The translations under genes and the position numbers were made by a program. Of a DNA stretch of 64,000 nt, positions 1-10,641 are shown piece by piece. The notes under the pieces are model-generated. The model had not been told where the DNA came from. It saw nothing but the letters and a program-made list of their open reading frames with translations, and searched no databases. This stretch comes from Cystobasidiopsis lactophilus (Eukaryota > Basidiomycota > Agaricostilbomycetes > Agaricostilbales > Chionosphaeraceae), in assembly GCA_001599975.1 (NCBI GenBank), contig BCIO01000003.1:1730677-1794676 (forward strand), in the 5' to 3' direction. Position 1 is the stretch's first letter. Each line of letters begins with the position of its first letter.

Positions 1-306
1 TTGGAAGCACACGACGCCACCTTCCAGCATATTGCGGTGTGGACCATTGTCCAGCTGCTGGAATCCGGCGATGCCAAATTGGAGGCCGCCATTCGCACCT
101 CACCCGACCTCATTCCTCTGGTTTCCAAGCTCAGCAGCACCAATGGCGCTGGCAGTACCGCGGCCTCTTCTCAGGCGGGCGATGGACCCAAGCCAAGCGA
201 CTCGGTCAGCCAGCGAAGCGACGAAGACGACGAAGAGGCGGACGGGGAGATCGCCATTCTCTCACGCAAGATTTTGGAGCTGCTGGACGAGCACCCGGAG
301 GCCTGA
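1..306 (+). CDS. VAC8: VAC8-type armadillo-repeat vacuolar protein, C-terminal end
   Basis: This is the last coding exon, running in from the left edge and ending with TGA at 304-306. The motif TFQHIAVWTIVQLLESGD matches the conserved end of the Vac8 armadillo array, followed by an acidic, Ser-rich tail. Vac8 is a myristoylated vacuole-membrane adaptor in vacuole inheritance, nucleus-vacuole junctions and autophagy; the N-terminal lipidation site is outside the window. The identification rests on this short terminal segment. It converges on the homeodomain gene, whose stop lies about 215 bp away. Confidence 0.75.
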   Translation: MEAHDATFQHIAVWTIVQLLESGDAKLEAAIRTSPDLIPLVSKLSSTNGAGSTAASSQAGDGPKPSDSVSQRSDEDDEEADGEIAILSRKILELLDEHPEA

Positions 307-520
307 TGCTGTTATCCTTCGTGTCGGGGGCGCGCCTATCTTTCGGCTTCTGTACTCGAGGGGCTCAGCCTTCCCTCTCGCTCTCCTTCCTCTCTTTCTC
401 TCTTCCCATAGCGGACAGACCCTCCTTCTTCTACTCTAGTAATGGCCAGATGCGAGAGTACATGTATCTTTTTTGTGCACGACTTTTGGATGACACTCCC
501 TTGGCGCCCGCCGCCTTCCT

Positions 521-1450
521 TCATCGCCAAAAGGACGATGAGGACCGTCGCCCACTGGACCGGTTGAGCATCAGGCGGTCAACATCGCCAATGAGAGCCG
601 AGATTGGTGGCAGGGAGATACCGCTGGTGGGTGGGATGTGCGTTTTCGGAAACAGGGGGGACGGCGCCTCGAAGCAAGATGCAGGTGGTGAAAATAGTGG
701 CGATGCCAGGGAAGAGGTGAAGCTGTTGCTGCGGCTCCTGGAGTGGGATTTGGCATACGGGCTGGCATACGAGGTTTGCGGAAAAGCGGAGTATGCTGGG
801 ACGTCCATAACTGGCGTTGAAGGGGAGAGGGGGAGATCAGGGTACGGGTTGCGGTAATCGAAGTAAGAGGTAGTCGGTGGCGGCGGGAGCAGGAGGCCCG
901 AGTCGAAGGGAGGAGGAGTGGCGCCCCTTTTTGGCTGCTGGTATTGCGAGTATAGCGGTGGCGTCTTGTTGAAGAGTGATTCACTTGACGAGGAGCTGAC
1001 AGACTTCTCGCGGGCTTCCCTATTTTGGTCCAACTTGGCCATTTCGCGTTTTTGGCCCTGCCGACCTGTTTATCCATATCAAACAGGTCCAAATCGCTCC
1101 CAATCAACCACTGACGATTCTGAAACCAGCACTGAACCGCTCTGGGCGTCATGTCGAGTTGCGAGGCCAATTCTTCACGCTTGATGGTGGACGGAAACGG
1201 GGTCTGGGGAGATGACCGAGTCAGAACACCTCAAGGCATCATGCTGAGAGGAACTTGCTTCGCTGTAGGATTCGCTTAGCTTCTGGAGCTGGAACGGCGT
1301 AGTGAGCTTGCGCGTCCGCTTCTTTGGCGGCTCCAGCTGGGGCGGAGCAGGAAGACTGTAGTCAGGCATGCGCTGTGAGGAGGTGTTCAGTAGGAAAGAG
1401 AGGTCGGGGCGAGAGTAGGTGGGCTCGGTGAACCTTTGACGGCTGGACAT
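521..1450 (-). CDS. Homeodomain transcription factor
   Basis: Three exons on the minus strand: 1259-1450, 1116-1203 and 521-1065. Spliced, they give a complete homeodomain near the N-terminus: KKRTRKLTTPFQLQKL, then TIKREELASQLDMTPRAVQ, then CWFQNRRQ in recognition helix 3. The rest is a long Ser/Pro-rich tail, probably disordered. The first intron (1204-1258) starts with GCAAGT, not GT; only this GC-AG splice joins helix 1 to helix 2 in frame. The second intron is a normal GT-AG of 50 nt (1066-1115) that interrupts helix 3. The family is secure; the regulated genes are not deducible. It is a typical (non-TALE) fungal homeodomain without an obvious mating-type partner gene. Confidence 0.85.
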
Positions 1451-2008
1451 TTTTTGGATTGATTAACGGGCGGGCGAGAGGTAAGACGAGGCAGATGGTG
1501 AAAGATTAAGAATAAAAGTGAACTCGCGTGGCAGGCGCAAACGCTGCAAGGTCGTGGAATGCCCCCGAAGAGCTTCTTCTAACGCGCACCAGCGGCACAA
1601 AGGACAGCTCTTGCCTAACGCAAGAATGTTCCGGTGGGCAACAGAGGCAGACAGACGCAAACAGCTGCCTCCCTGCATCTTCAGGAAAACACATCTGGGA
1701 CGAAAGGTTGAGAGTGTTTGCGGTGTCAATGAAGGAGCCGAGCGGGCGGGGGAAGTTGCCACTGTGTGATGTCGCAATCATGCAGGCCCAAGGCAGAACG
1801 CCCTGTCCAATTGGTCCGCGTCGAGCAGTGTTCGGACTACCTTGCTTGCATGCAGTACAGTCCGACTGGCTAGTCAGGCAGAGCCAAAGCAGATTTGGGG
1901 GTTGGAAGGCGCAAGCCGTGGGGAGCCAGCCGCCAGTCAGCTCCCCCGGCCTCCATGCATACAAAGCTGGACTTCTGAAAAGCAGGTAAGGGACAAAAGC
2001 ATCAATTA
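1451..2008. other. Intergenic region between divergent homeodomain and TRF4 genes
   Basis: About 560 bp separates two divergently transcribed starts and presumably holds both promoters. I saw no coding signal with family resemblance, no repeat and no obvious TATA box or paired operator. Confidence 0.4.
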
Positions 2009-4057
2009 ATGGGAAGACCACCAGATACCAAGATACCAAGATCGAGCAAATCCCTTGTCAATGCGGGTGATGGCAGGGCAGAGCACACTTTAAGCAACGA
2101 CTTCCATGCGGCAATGGACGACTTTGTGCCTCTCATAAGCGGCAACGAAGAGGTTGAGCTCAGTAGAGGCAGGGCGAGCACATCGAAGCGGCCGTACGGG
2201 GCAGAGAAGAAACGCAAACGACTTGAAGAGCCAGCATCGCCGTCGCCTTGGGGGCAGCGGGTCGACTGGGATGCTTGCGACACAGGTGTGTCTTCTGTAT
2301 CCCTTCTAGAACAGCTGGAAGAGCAGGCGCTCAGCGGCTTGCCCTTCGAAGCCATCGATCAACTCAGCTCAGAGCTGACTGCGTTTTGCCAATACATCGC
2401 TCCGTCGGCGGCCGAGCACGCACTCAGAACCGGCTTAATCGCGAGCATCCGTCAGGCCATCAAGAGTCGGTGGCCCGATTCAGAGGTGGAGGCTTTTGGC
2501 TCATATCAAACTCGGCTCTACCTGCCCTCTGGGTGAGTTCGCTTTCAAGCTTTCGAAGACTGGCGGCCAATTGGTGATTGGCTGGGCACAGCGACATTGA
2601 TCTCGTCATCATTTCCCATCAGCTTGGCTTGCTCGCCTCGAGGAAGAGTTTACACCTCATTGCGGCCTTGCTGAAGAACAGGCGGATCGTCAGCGAGGCG
2701 ATTGTCATCTGGAAAGCCAGGGTGCCCAGTCAGTTGTATTACTCTGAAAGCCGTTGTATCGTCCTAGGACTAACAGGCCCTGCTCATGCAGTCGTCAAGC
2801 TCAAGTCCGCCAACGGCAACATCGCCGTTGACATTTCGATCAATCAGCACGGCGGCCTGGAAGCGACGCCTGTAGTGCTCAACTTGCTGAAAGACGTGGG
2901 CGACGAAACAGCCCGCAGCCTCATCCTTGTTGTCAAAACGCTGCTCGCCCAGCGCGGCCTGCACGAGGTCTTCTCGGGCGGCTTGAGCTCAACTTCCATC
3001 ACATACATGGTGGTCTCCTTTCTTCAGCTTCACCCAAAGCTCCAACGGCAAGAGATAGTGCCAGCAGCCAATTTGGGCCTCTTGCTGGTTGAGCTCCTCG
3101 AGCTCTACGGCAAGCATTTCAAGTGCGTCTGCTAGTGCTCCGCGCAATCGCCACCCATGCTGAAAATCATGCCCCCAGCTTTGATCGGACAGGCATCTGT
3201 GTTCGTCATTCAGGCAGCTACTTCCGAAAGCGGGAGAGAGGCTGGGCCCGAGACAACCAGCCTTTTCTGCTGAGCATCGAAGACCCCTGCAACCCGAGTG
3301 AGTAGCGGGTTACTGACTGATCAGTGAGACATATACTCAATGCTGGGTTGTGTTGGGCAGCCAACGATGTCTCAGGGGGCACGCACAACATCTTGACGGT
3401 GCGGTCTGCCCTTGGTGGAGCCTTCGACATGCTTTCGTCGGCGCTATGCCAGCGCAGTGGGCAGCTCAAGCTTCACCGGCCAGGGTCTCCAGCCAGGGCA
3501 GCGCTGTGCCACTCGAGCTTGCTGGGCGTCATTTTGCAGCCGACCGGCTCCATCTTGGACATCCCTCGCCTAGCCGATCCTACCACGTCTCCTGGCACAG
3601 GTCCCGCCGTGTCGTCTCAAGCGCCAGTCCAGAAGGCCTCTCGGCCCGCGAAACGCGCAAAACGCATTGCTGTGGACGACGCCTTGCCGGCGGCCCCGCC
3701 GCCAGCTCTGAAGAAGAAACCCGAGAAGCAAGCCTCAGGTATGTAACGAGGATAGCGTATACGGTGCAAGCTAAGTGGAAACCGGCAATGCAAGAGTACA
3801 TCACCATTGAAGACTCTGACGACAGCTCGATCTGCGCCGTCGACCCGCCCATGCGACCAGAAGCGTCGACTTCGCGCTATACCATCAAGGCACCTGTCAG
3901 GAAGGCGGCGCCAGCACCCGACGGCGCCGAGTCTGACAGTTCGATCGAAGTCCTTCAACCAGGCTCACGGACGCAAGATGGACCTTCCGCTTCAAGCGTG
4001 GCTCGGCGGCAGTATTGGTCTCAAAAGGCGCAGGGTGTAGCCCTCCCATCGGACTAG
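2009..4057 (+). CDS. TRF4: Non-canonical poly(A) polymerase, Trf4/5 (Cid14) type
   Basis: Five exons (2009-2532, 2592-3122, 3179-3297, 3361-3738, 3795-4057) give about 604 aa. The nucleotidyltransferase core has FGSYQTRLYLPSG followed across the first intron by DIDLVII, the catalytic GS and DxD motif, and a third acidic strand at IAVDISINQ. The PAP-associated domain follows (ARSLILVVKTLLAQRGL, FSGGLSSTSITYMVVSFLQ, then a region ending NDVSGGTHNI). Trf4 adds short poly(A) tails to nuclear RNAs in the TRAMP complex and marks them for exosome decay. The C-terminal 170 residues are disordered and acidic/basic, with YITIEDSDDSS-type clusters that resemble SUMO-interacting motifs (inference). The start is the first ATG of the open frame. 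Confidence 0.88.
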
Positions 4058-4186
4058 AGCGGCTTCTATCGTGTCTAGACTGGTTGCGATTTCAATGAGC
4101 TGGCCGAGCCCAGGGCAGCATCCCACGGAGCTTGGCGAGCCTGCCGATTGCGAGTTCAGTCGGAGCGGCATGGAGCCAAAGTCAAA

Positions 4187-6517
4187 TCACACATACCACT
4201 CTGCTATGAGCAAAGCAGTGCTCCAGCTCTGGTACGCGACGAACGTTTTGAGCAGATCGGGCAGGAGCCTCAGGCTAAAGCTGCCACTCCAATATTGCGC
4301 CTTCATGCGGGCAAAGTCGTCTTTCCATACCGCTCTGGCGCAGAAGCGAGCCACAATGAGCCAGACTGTAGGCCCGTGGGTCGTTTGAAGTGCCGAATCC
4401 AAAGAGCTGCGATGTTTGTTTCAATGGATGGACATGAGTGCCACCGAGAGCGACACTTACCGCGTCAAATCGCTAAAGGAAGTAAACTTAAACCTGGGAA
4501 CTTTGTGCGTAGAGACGGGAAGAGTGCAGGGACTCACTTGAGTTTGAGAACCATCAGCAACCTTTTAGGGATTCGTCGCAGCATGTCGAAAATAGACTGC
4601 ATGAAGCCTTCAGCAATCACTGCCTGCCTTATGCGGTGAAATTCCTTGGCGTCGGACGGCGCCAGGTCCATCATGGAGAATGTCCGTTCCACATTGCCCC
4701 CTTCAGCCAGAGATGCGCGCCCTGTGATGGCGCTCTGGAAAACGAGGTAGAGGTCGTCGTCGATGCCTGCCAGCTCTTTTGCATACAAGCGCCGTTGACG
4801 TTCCGTCTCCTTGGTGGCGGGTGCGATAAGCGACATCCAGAAGCGCGCGTACTTGAGGCTGCGCCAAGATGCCATCCAAGTTGGCCTTCAGCCTCTTTCA
4901 ACAGAGTCAAGAGGCAAATACGCACCGAAGATCATCGGGAAGATCAAAATAAAGCCCTGTGCCAAAAAGTTTGAATTCCAGCAATCAGGCTTGCGGAAGG
5001 GCAATCCCACTCACCGTGGTCCAGCAGAGCTATTTCAAAATTGAAGGGAGATCTAGACTGGCTTGCTCTCGGCCGGATCTGGAGCCATGCGAGATCTGAG
5101 AAACAACGAGCCCGAAGACTGCGAGTAGGGCTCGCACCAAAAGATTGCCCAGGTGTGGATCCGCGTGAAACCAGCCGTCTTGGTAGATCATGCGGGCAAA
5201 GATGCGCGCTAGCTCCTGGGATACCTGGTTGCGGTTGATCTTGTGCTTGGCCAGATACTCTAGGTTGTCCACTCGGCCGCCGTCAATGAACTCCATCACC
5301 AAGACCCGCTTGGACGCGAACAGCACTTCGGGGATGACCAGAGGGGTCTGTCGAAGGTTCGAAAAGTTAAAGCGGCAACGCTCAGCATTGCGCGCCTCGT
5401 GGCGGAAATCCATTTCCAGCGGCAGATTCTCCTGCATCTCTTCGCCCAGCCACTCGAACGCAAAAGCGGGAAATAGTGCCTTTATCACGCGAAGCATATA
5501 TACCGTGGTTTTGGTGTCAATTGCGGCAAAGTCTTCCAGCTCCGGGTGCATGACTTTGACCGCCACCCGGCGCTTTGTCGCCCTGTGCTCGGCAACGTGA
5601 ACTTGAGCCAACGAGGCGACGCCCAGCGGCTCGGAATCGAAATCTGTGAACGTTTCTTGGATCGTCTTTCCCGTCTCACTGAAAAACAGCTTTTGCACAT
5701 CTTCGAGCCTCGTCGGGCTGCATTGGTCCTGTAGCGGTCGCATCCTGGAATCCTTTGAGCCTCCCGGCCTTCGACGAGGGACAAGGAGCTCACGTTGATG
5801 TCCATCTGCCGAGAGGCGTGTTTTCAGAGTACATTCGAAGAACCCTGTGACTTGGGAACGTACTCCACCGGCAGCATCTGCACTGAGCTGATATGCTGGC
5901 CGACCTTGACATAAACCCCTCCAAGCCGCTTCAATACAGACAGAATGCGCTGCGCGCACCGTCTGTGGCAATTTGAAAACTGCAGACGAGACCGCTTCGT
6001 TGAGACCAACTGGCGGCCAACAAATTCGACTACTCACGTCCTCGTGCCTCCGTTGCCGGGCAAGTCTCCCCTTTTCGGTATCCTTTTCCTCCTCCCCTGG
6101 CCATTTCTTGCGGAATAGTAGCTTGTAATCGATTATGTTGAGGGCCACGGCGGCGCCGACAAGGGAAGAGCGCTCCACCGCAATAATGAAGTGTCGAAAC
6201 GGCTCAACGACCGCAAAGGCGATAGCCCCAACTGCCGAGACAATAACAAAGGTGTACAAAAACGAACGCCCGGGACGCCGCCTTGCCTTGGGGCGGTTGC
6301 TGGCCCGAGTAGCCTCGAATCGCTGCTGGCTCCCGGGTCCCCTGCCCGACGCCGCGGTGACTGCCGCCCGGTAGGTCGGAAAGGAAGACACAACAAAGTT
6401 TCTGCAGTGCCAGCGGCGCAGCAGGGTCTGGTGGGTCGGAACGGGCTTGGAAGCGACGCCTCGACGAACTCCGCCGACTGCCGCTAGACACCTCAAAGGG
6501 GGCAGGCGGAAAGCCAT
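4187..6517 (-). CDS. MCP2: UbiB/ABC1-family atypical kinase-like protein, ADCK1/Mcp2 type
   Basis: Nine exons: 6038-6517, 5852-5979, 5794-5805, 5138-5744, 5015-5057, 4926-4956, 4538-4858, 4461-4472 and 4187-4406; about 617 aa. The N-terminus is basic and presequence-like, followed by a hydrophobic segment (FVIVSAVGAIAFAVVEPF), consistent with a mitochondrial inner-membrane protein. UbiB hallmarks are KRLGGVYVKVGQHISS, PLGVASLAQVHVAEH, VAVKVMHPELE, FHADPHLGNLL and FEIALLDHG. Yeast Mcp2/Cqd2 affects mitochondrial lipid and coenzyme Q distribution. Two exons are only 12 nt: 5794-5805, joining VPK to TMRPLQDQ through WTS, and 4461-4472, giving NDLTR. Skipping either removes four residues without changing frame. 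Most junctions are unambiguous; the donor at 5851 (GTCACA) is weak. Confidence 0.85.
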
Positions 6518-6958
6518 TTGGACGCGGGCGGGGTGTCAAAGGGCGACCAAGACGAACGCTATGGTGGGAGATTGCCACCGCTTGCACAAGAGGCAGAAAG
6601 TTTCAACTTTGCGAGGCGGCAAATTTCCACTATGTATGTGCACAACTTGTGGCTATGGTTTGGTCTTCTGCGCCAGCACGAAAGGCCGAAAATTTGCTCC
6701 TTATTCTCGTTGATCATAGCCCAAAAGCTTGAAGGGAGCGAATTCGAATTGGAATTTCAGAAGCCATTCGCCACCCATGTTGGCGTTGCCACAGCCTTTC
6801 AAGCGGGAAGGAGTCGCGTGGAGTTACCACAGAGCTGAGCTTGGCTCTCTATGGCATGGCAATGCCACCTCTCACAGTCGAGTTCTTTCCAGCTGACTCT
6901 TTGGAAACCAGCCTCTGGCCTTCTTGCGAGTATCCTGTACAGTAACTGATGAGGGCCC
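6518..6958. other. Intergenic region, MCP2 start to VPS29 3' end
   Basis: About 440 bp upstream of MCP2 and downstream of VPS29. I see no protein-family signal, tRNA or repeat here. Confidence 0.35.
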
Positions 6959-8037
6959 CTAAGCTCCATTGGGCTTCTCAGGGCTCCCCAGCCGGATTTC
7001 GACTGCAGCAGTACTTGGCAACACGCTCGCAAAGCTTGAAACGCAGAAAGAGCTGGCGCACCTTTTTCAACCTTGACTTCTCCATCTACTAGCGTATAGA
7101 CGTATGAGACGATCACGTAGCCTTGGATGTCCAGTAACACAAAGGAAGGTGTCGGGGTGGGCGGTGCTATCCCCTTTTCGACGGCGGGAGGCACCGAAGA
7201 GAAAGACGAGGCGGTAACAAAGGCGCCCGTCGCAGAGCCTGTTGCAGCCGTTTCATCAGAGACCTGGAAGGCACAGATCTCCGCTCGTCCGGGCCTTCTC
7301 ACCTGGCGAGACAAAGTACCGGCCGTCGTGCTCGTACGCCTCGAATCTGAACTAGCAAGGTCAATGCGGCATCAAGGCGCAATGCAGAGGGTACTCACCT
7401 GTGGGTCCCACCACTAATGAGCACGTCCACGTCCATGGTCCGAGCGAGGGAGTTGAGAGCGGAAGGGTCGCCGAGGGGCACAGCTTGATGACCGTGTACC
7501 AACCCCAGTCGCAGAGGACCGTGTTGGACGATCAGTGAAGGTGGGAGGGCCAAGTTCTGGGTGGGATGCGCCGTTGAGCCCTCGGGGGACGGTCTGAGCG
7601 GTAGGAGCCTCACATCATCCCAATCCCCTCTAACGCCGCGCACATCGGGCGCGACGCTTCTCAGATAGTCGAAAGTTTCTCGGTCACTGTGTAGCTCGAC
7701 TTGAAGCAAGGCATGCCATAGAGGAGGCCTTCGGCTGGGCTCACCAAGTATTGCCTGTCACTTTCGGGCCGAGAACAGTCTGAGTAGCGGTTGGGGCAGC
7801 TTAGAAAGCAATAGCTGCACCCACACAGTATCTGCTGAATCTTGCCGGGTACGAGCAGCTTCTTAAACTTGGCGGGCAAGTCGTGGCATCTGTTTTCGCG
7901 CCTGTGAGCCTCCGTCCTCCCTCGCAAGCGCAGCACAGTGCCAACCTGTAAGGGATGTGCAGGTCGCCAATGACCAAGACGAGCACTAAGATGTGGCCTC
8001 AGCAGAGAAAGGGACGCGAAGCTAGCCAATTACCCAT
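6959..8037 (-). CDS. VPS29: Retromer subunit VPS29 (metallophosphoesterase fold)
   Basis: Eight exons: 8034-8037, 7946-7985, 7825-7889, 7745-7754, 7399-7686, 7303-7346, 7062-7238 and 6959-7002; about 223 aa. Motifs are [60 protein letters not shown] and [19 protein letters not shown]29 scaffolds the Vps26-Vps35-Vps29 retromer for endosome-to-Golgi recycling. The first exon is ATGG only; the intron follows the first base of codon 2. The 10-nt exon 7745-7754 carries the NT of the GN-type motif. The exon 3 donor has alternatives (7825 versus nearby), so one or two residues there are uncertain. In place of the usual GHTH metal-ligand motif this protein reads GGTHR. Compared with the human protein it has an insert after GSATGAF. 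Confidence 0.88.
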
Positions 8038-8166
8038 GGTATCTGCGATTGGCGATCGTCGTTCTCGAAGGGCAAGAGTCACCGTTGCCGTATCTTCTCA
8101 GCTAGCACGTGGCTCCTTTGAGCCTGTCGGAAGACGCTTGTGGCTCGTTGATACGCTACAGGGTAT

Positions 8167-9066
8167 TCACCGTTCTTCTATCTCGTCAATCTCCAGCTCT
8201 CTCCTCTCTCTGCTGGCGAAACCCGTCCCAGAGACAAAGTCGTCCTCGTCCTCGTCGCTGATGTCCATGTCGCCGTCCATATCTTGAAAGGCTTCTTCCT
8301 CTTCTTTACGTGCTTGCTCGTCCCGTTGCTCGGCGTGTCGAAGGTGGTCGTGCCAAATGCCTTGCGAGACCGACTCGGCGTCGCCCTCGCCCAAATATCG
8401 TTGAACCAGCGCCAACAGCTCCTCTCTCTCTTCCTCCGTCTTCAGCCTCGATTCCAGTTCTTCTACCACCTGTTGTAAAAGGCATGAGCACCGGCAGTAA
8501 AAGGGCAGGGTCTTTGCTCGCTTCGAGGTAGCGGCAACCAACGCACCACATAGACTTCGGGCAGCGTCCTGGGCACCGTATTGACCAATTGGAGCATTTC
8601 TTTTTTGGTCAGGCCAGCGTTGAGGTTGGCAAGAGCCCGCGTGAGGGCTGCCACTTGAGAGGAGGACTGCTTGCACGTTGCAAGCTCGGGTTCTGATAGC
8701 CACTCCAGCGTCTGAGTCAGGCAAAAAGTGCGCGGATGAGCACACACGAAAGCAAGCAGAGCGCACCAGACCTAACGTACGGCTTTCTGGACTGTAGCGA
8801 CATTCTCTGGAAAGATGAGGCGTTTGCTCTCTCTGGTCTCATCCCAATGCGGCACATTGCGATGAGCTTCTTCTGCTTTCTCGACAGCAGCTCTGCGCTT
8901 GACGAGAAGGGAGCGGATGGCCGTCTCCTGCTCGGACTTCTCCTCGAGTAAAAAGTCCAACACCTCGCGATTGCTGATCATGGCGCTCTGGGCCTCCAGC
9001 GTCTGGCCCAAACGATGAATTCAGTCTCTCGATGCAATGTCTTTGAGGAAGATCGCTGACCTCCAT
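8167..9066 (-). CDS. RPC17: RNA polymerase III subunit Rpc17/RPC9 (CRCP)
   Basis: Four exons (9061-9066, 8781-9002, 8547-8711, 8167-8469) give about 231 aa. The first exon is ATGGAG, only 6 nt. The N-terminal part reads METLEAQSAMISNREVLDFL, and the HRDC-like helical domain includes GLTKKEMLQLVNTVPRTLPE and VVEELESRLKTEEEREELL, as in Rpc17/CGRP-RCP. With Rpc25 this subunit forms the Pol III stalk, which contacts TFIIIB. An acidic C-terminal tail (DMDISDEDEDDF) is longer than in the yeast protein. The stop lies about 130 bp beyond the VPS29 start; both genes are on the minus strand. Confidence 0.8.
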
Positions 9067-9333
9067 TCTGTCCTGAGGGTTGCCCGCGAGCTGGGCTGGA
9101 GCTCGGCGACTTGAGAAACTTCTGAGGAAACAACACGCGAGGTGGGCAATGCTGCGCCCTTGTCGAGGTCTGTCGTGGCTCTGAGAGCACTAGTTCTCTT
9201 CTGAAAGCTCGAAACCAGCGACGTCGTCGTGCGACGAAAACGAACCCTCTCCTCATTGTCACACTTGATCGACGACCTTCAACGCCGAACGAGATTGCTG
9301 CTCCCTGGTAGTCCTGTGCTCTTGAGCTACACG

Positions 9334-10475
9334 ATGCCATACAGGTGAGTGCTGAGCCGTCTGTTGCCCTGCTCTGCCCAATGATTGAGCATTGCTTGTT
9401 GTTTGCAATCGTGAACAGAATCGAGTATGCCAGCTCGGGAAGGTAGTTTTCAGACCCTACGATGTTGCCAGCATCAGCTCATAGCTTGGCCTTCGCTGAC
9501 CTCAGGGCTGGCTGCAAAGGCCAATGCAAGGAGAAGATCCGTGAGAGTCCTTTCCCTCATGCCCGGGAGGCCAGTGTGTCGCAGGAGCTCAAAGTCGGCG
9601 CCCCAGTCAAAGGCCAGCTGCGTGTGGGCACCCTGGTCACCATGCCACCCCGCGGCGGCGGCGAAGGCGACGGCCACTCCAGCTTTCATTGGCGTCACTA
9701 CGGATGTGAGCGGCGAGCAGCCAATATGTGCCCTGACGCTTGCGCTCAATCATGACTTTGTCGACGTCAGGCCTGACGAAAAGTAAGCAGTCTCAAATAA
9801 GATGCTGTCCCCTGGCCGCCCCAGAACTGAACTGCCCCGGCCGCAGAGGTTGTTACCAACATCGCCAATGTAAGCCGGGCCTCAGTCCAGCTGATTGATG
9901 AAGCTGACCATTTTCATCTGCTTAGGAGGTCGGAGAACCGAGCGAACTCGATGGCTACGACGACTTGCGTGCGGAGGGTTAGTTCTTCCGGTAGCGGTCT
10001 TCCGTCGCTCAGCCTCATCCTTTGCGGCCCAGACCAAAGCAAAGTCGACAAGGCTTTTGAGGATCTCAAGATCGCCGAGGAAGACGGCAAGTCCAGCTGC
10101 GATTGCCTTCTTTGGCCGGGCTAATGATGTTGTCGCTTTAGAGACGCCCAAGAAGCCCAAGGAGGGCGAAGAAGAGGGCGAAGGATCGGTTAGCCTTGGT
10201 TCTGCCCTTAGGCGAGGCGAACCTTTGTGGATGATGTCGAACCCGCCCACAGCCCGCCAAGCCCAAGCCCAAAGGCAAGAAGAAGAAGAAGGCCGACGAC
10301 GAGAGCGCCGACGAAGAGTGCGTGGTTCTTTCGGCCTTTGCTTGGTCCTCGTCCCTTAAGTAGTCGAGACAGGGAGAAGCCCAAGAAGCGTGCCAAGAAG
10401 GCGCCCGCCAAGAAGAAGCCGGCCAAAAAAGAGCAGAGCGACGAAGAGTGGCCGGCTTCGGACGAGGAGCGCTAG
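9334..10475 (+). CDS. Stand-alone PARP-type zinc-finger protein with Lys-rich tail
   Basis: Ten small exons: 9334-9344, 9419-9442, 9506-9705, 9771-9782, 9847-9869, 9926-9977, 10033-10086, 10142-10188, 10253-10317 and 10373-10475; about 196 aa. MPYRIEYASSGRAGCKGQC, GQLRVGTLV and WRHYGC form a zf-PARP domain, followed by EVGEPSELDGYDDLRAEDQ. Fungal single-domain zf-PARP proteins share this layout; they lack the ADP-ribose transferase domain and are presumed DNA-nick binders. The C-terminus is an alternating Lys/Glu tail. Exon 4 is 12 nt (9771-9782). The intron 10087-10141 starts with GCAAGT. The 9543-9576 stretch could hold a 34-nt intron but is read through because that keeps the frame. Confidence 0.78.
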
Positions 10476-10641
10476 AACTGCAGCCTCGCACTGCAAAGGC
10501 CAGACTGCGTCTCGTTCAACCAGCATGGGCAACCCTGGGGTCTCGCTTGTACGGCGCCCATAACTCTGCTCTCGAAGAAGCACGCGGCAATTTGGGAGTC
10601 GGCACCCTTGCTCCCGTCCACCCATCCCCAATCGTGTGCAG

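Noticed and set aside
39-857. 272-aa plus-strand open frame across the VAC8 end
   Set aside because: It overlaps the VAC8 frame and then runs antisense to the homeodomain exon; the composition is not protein-like.
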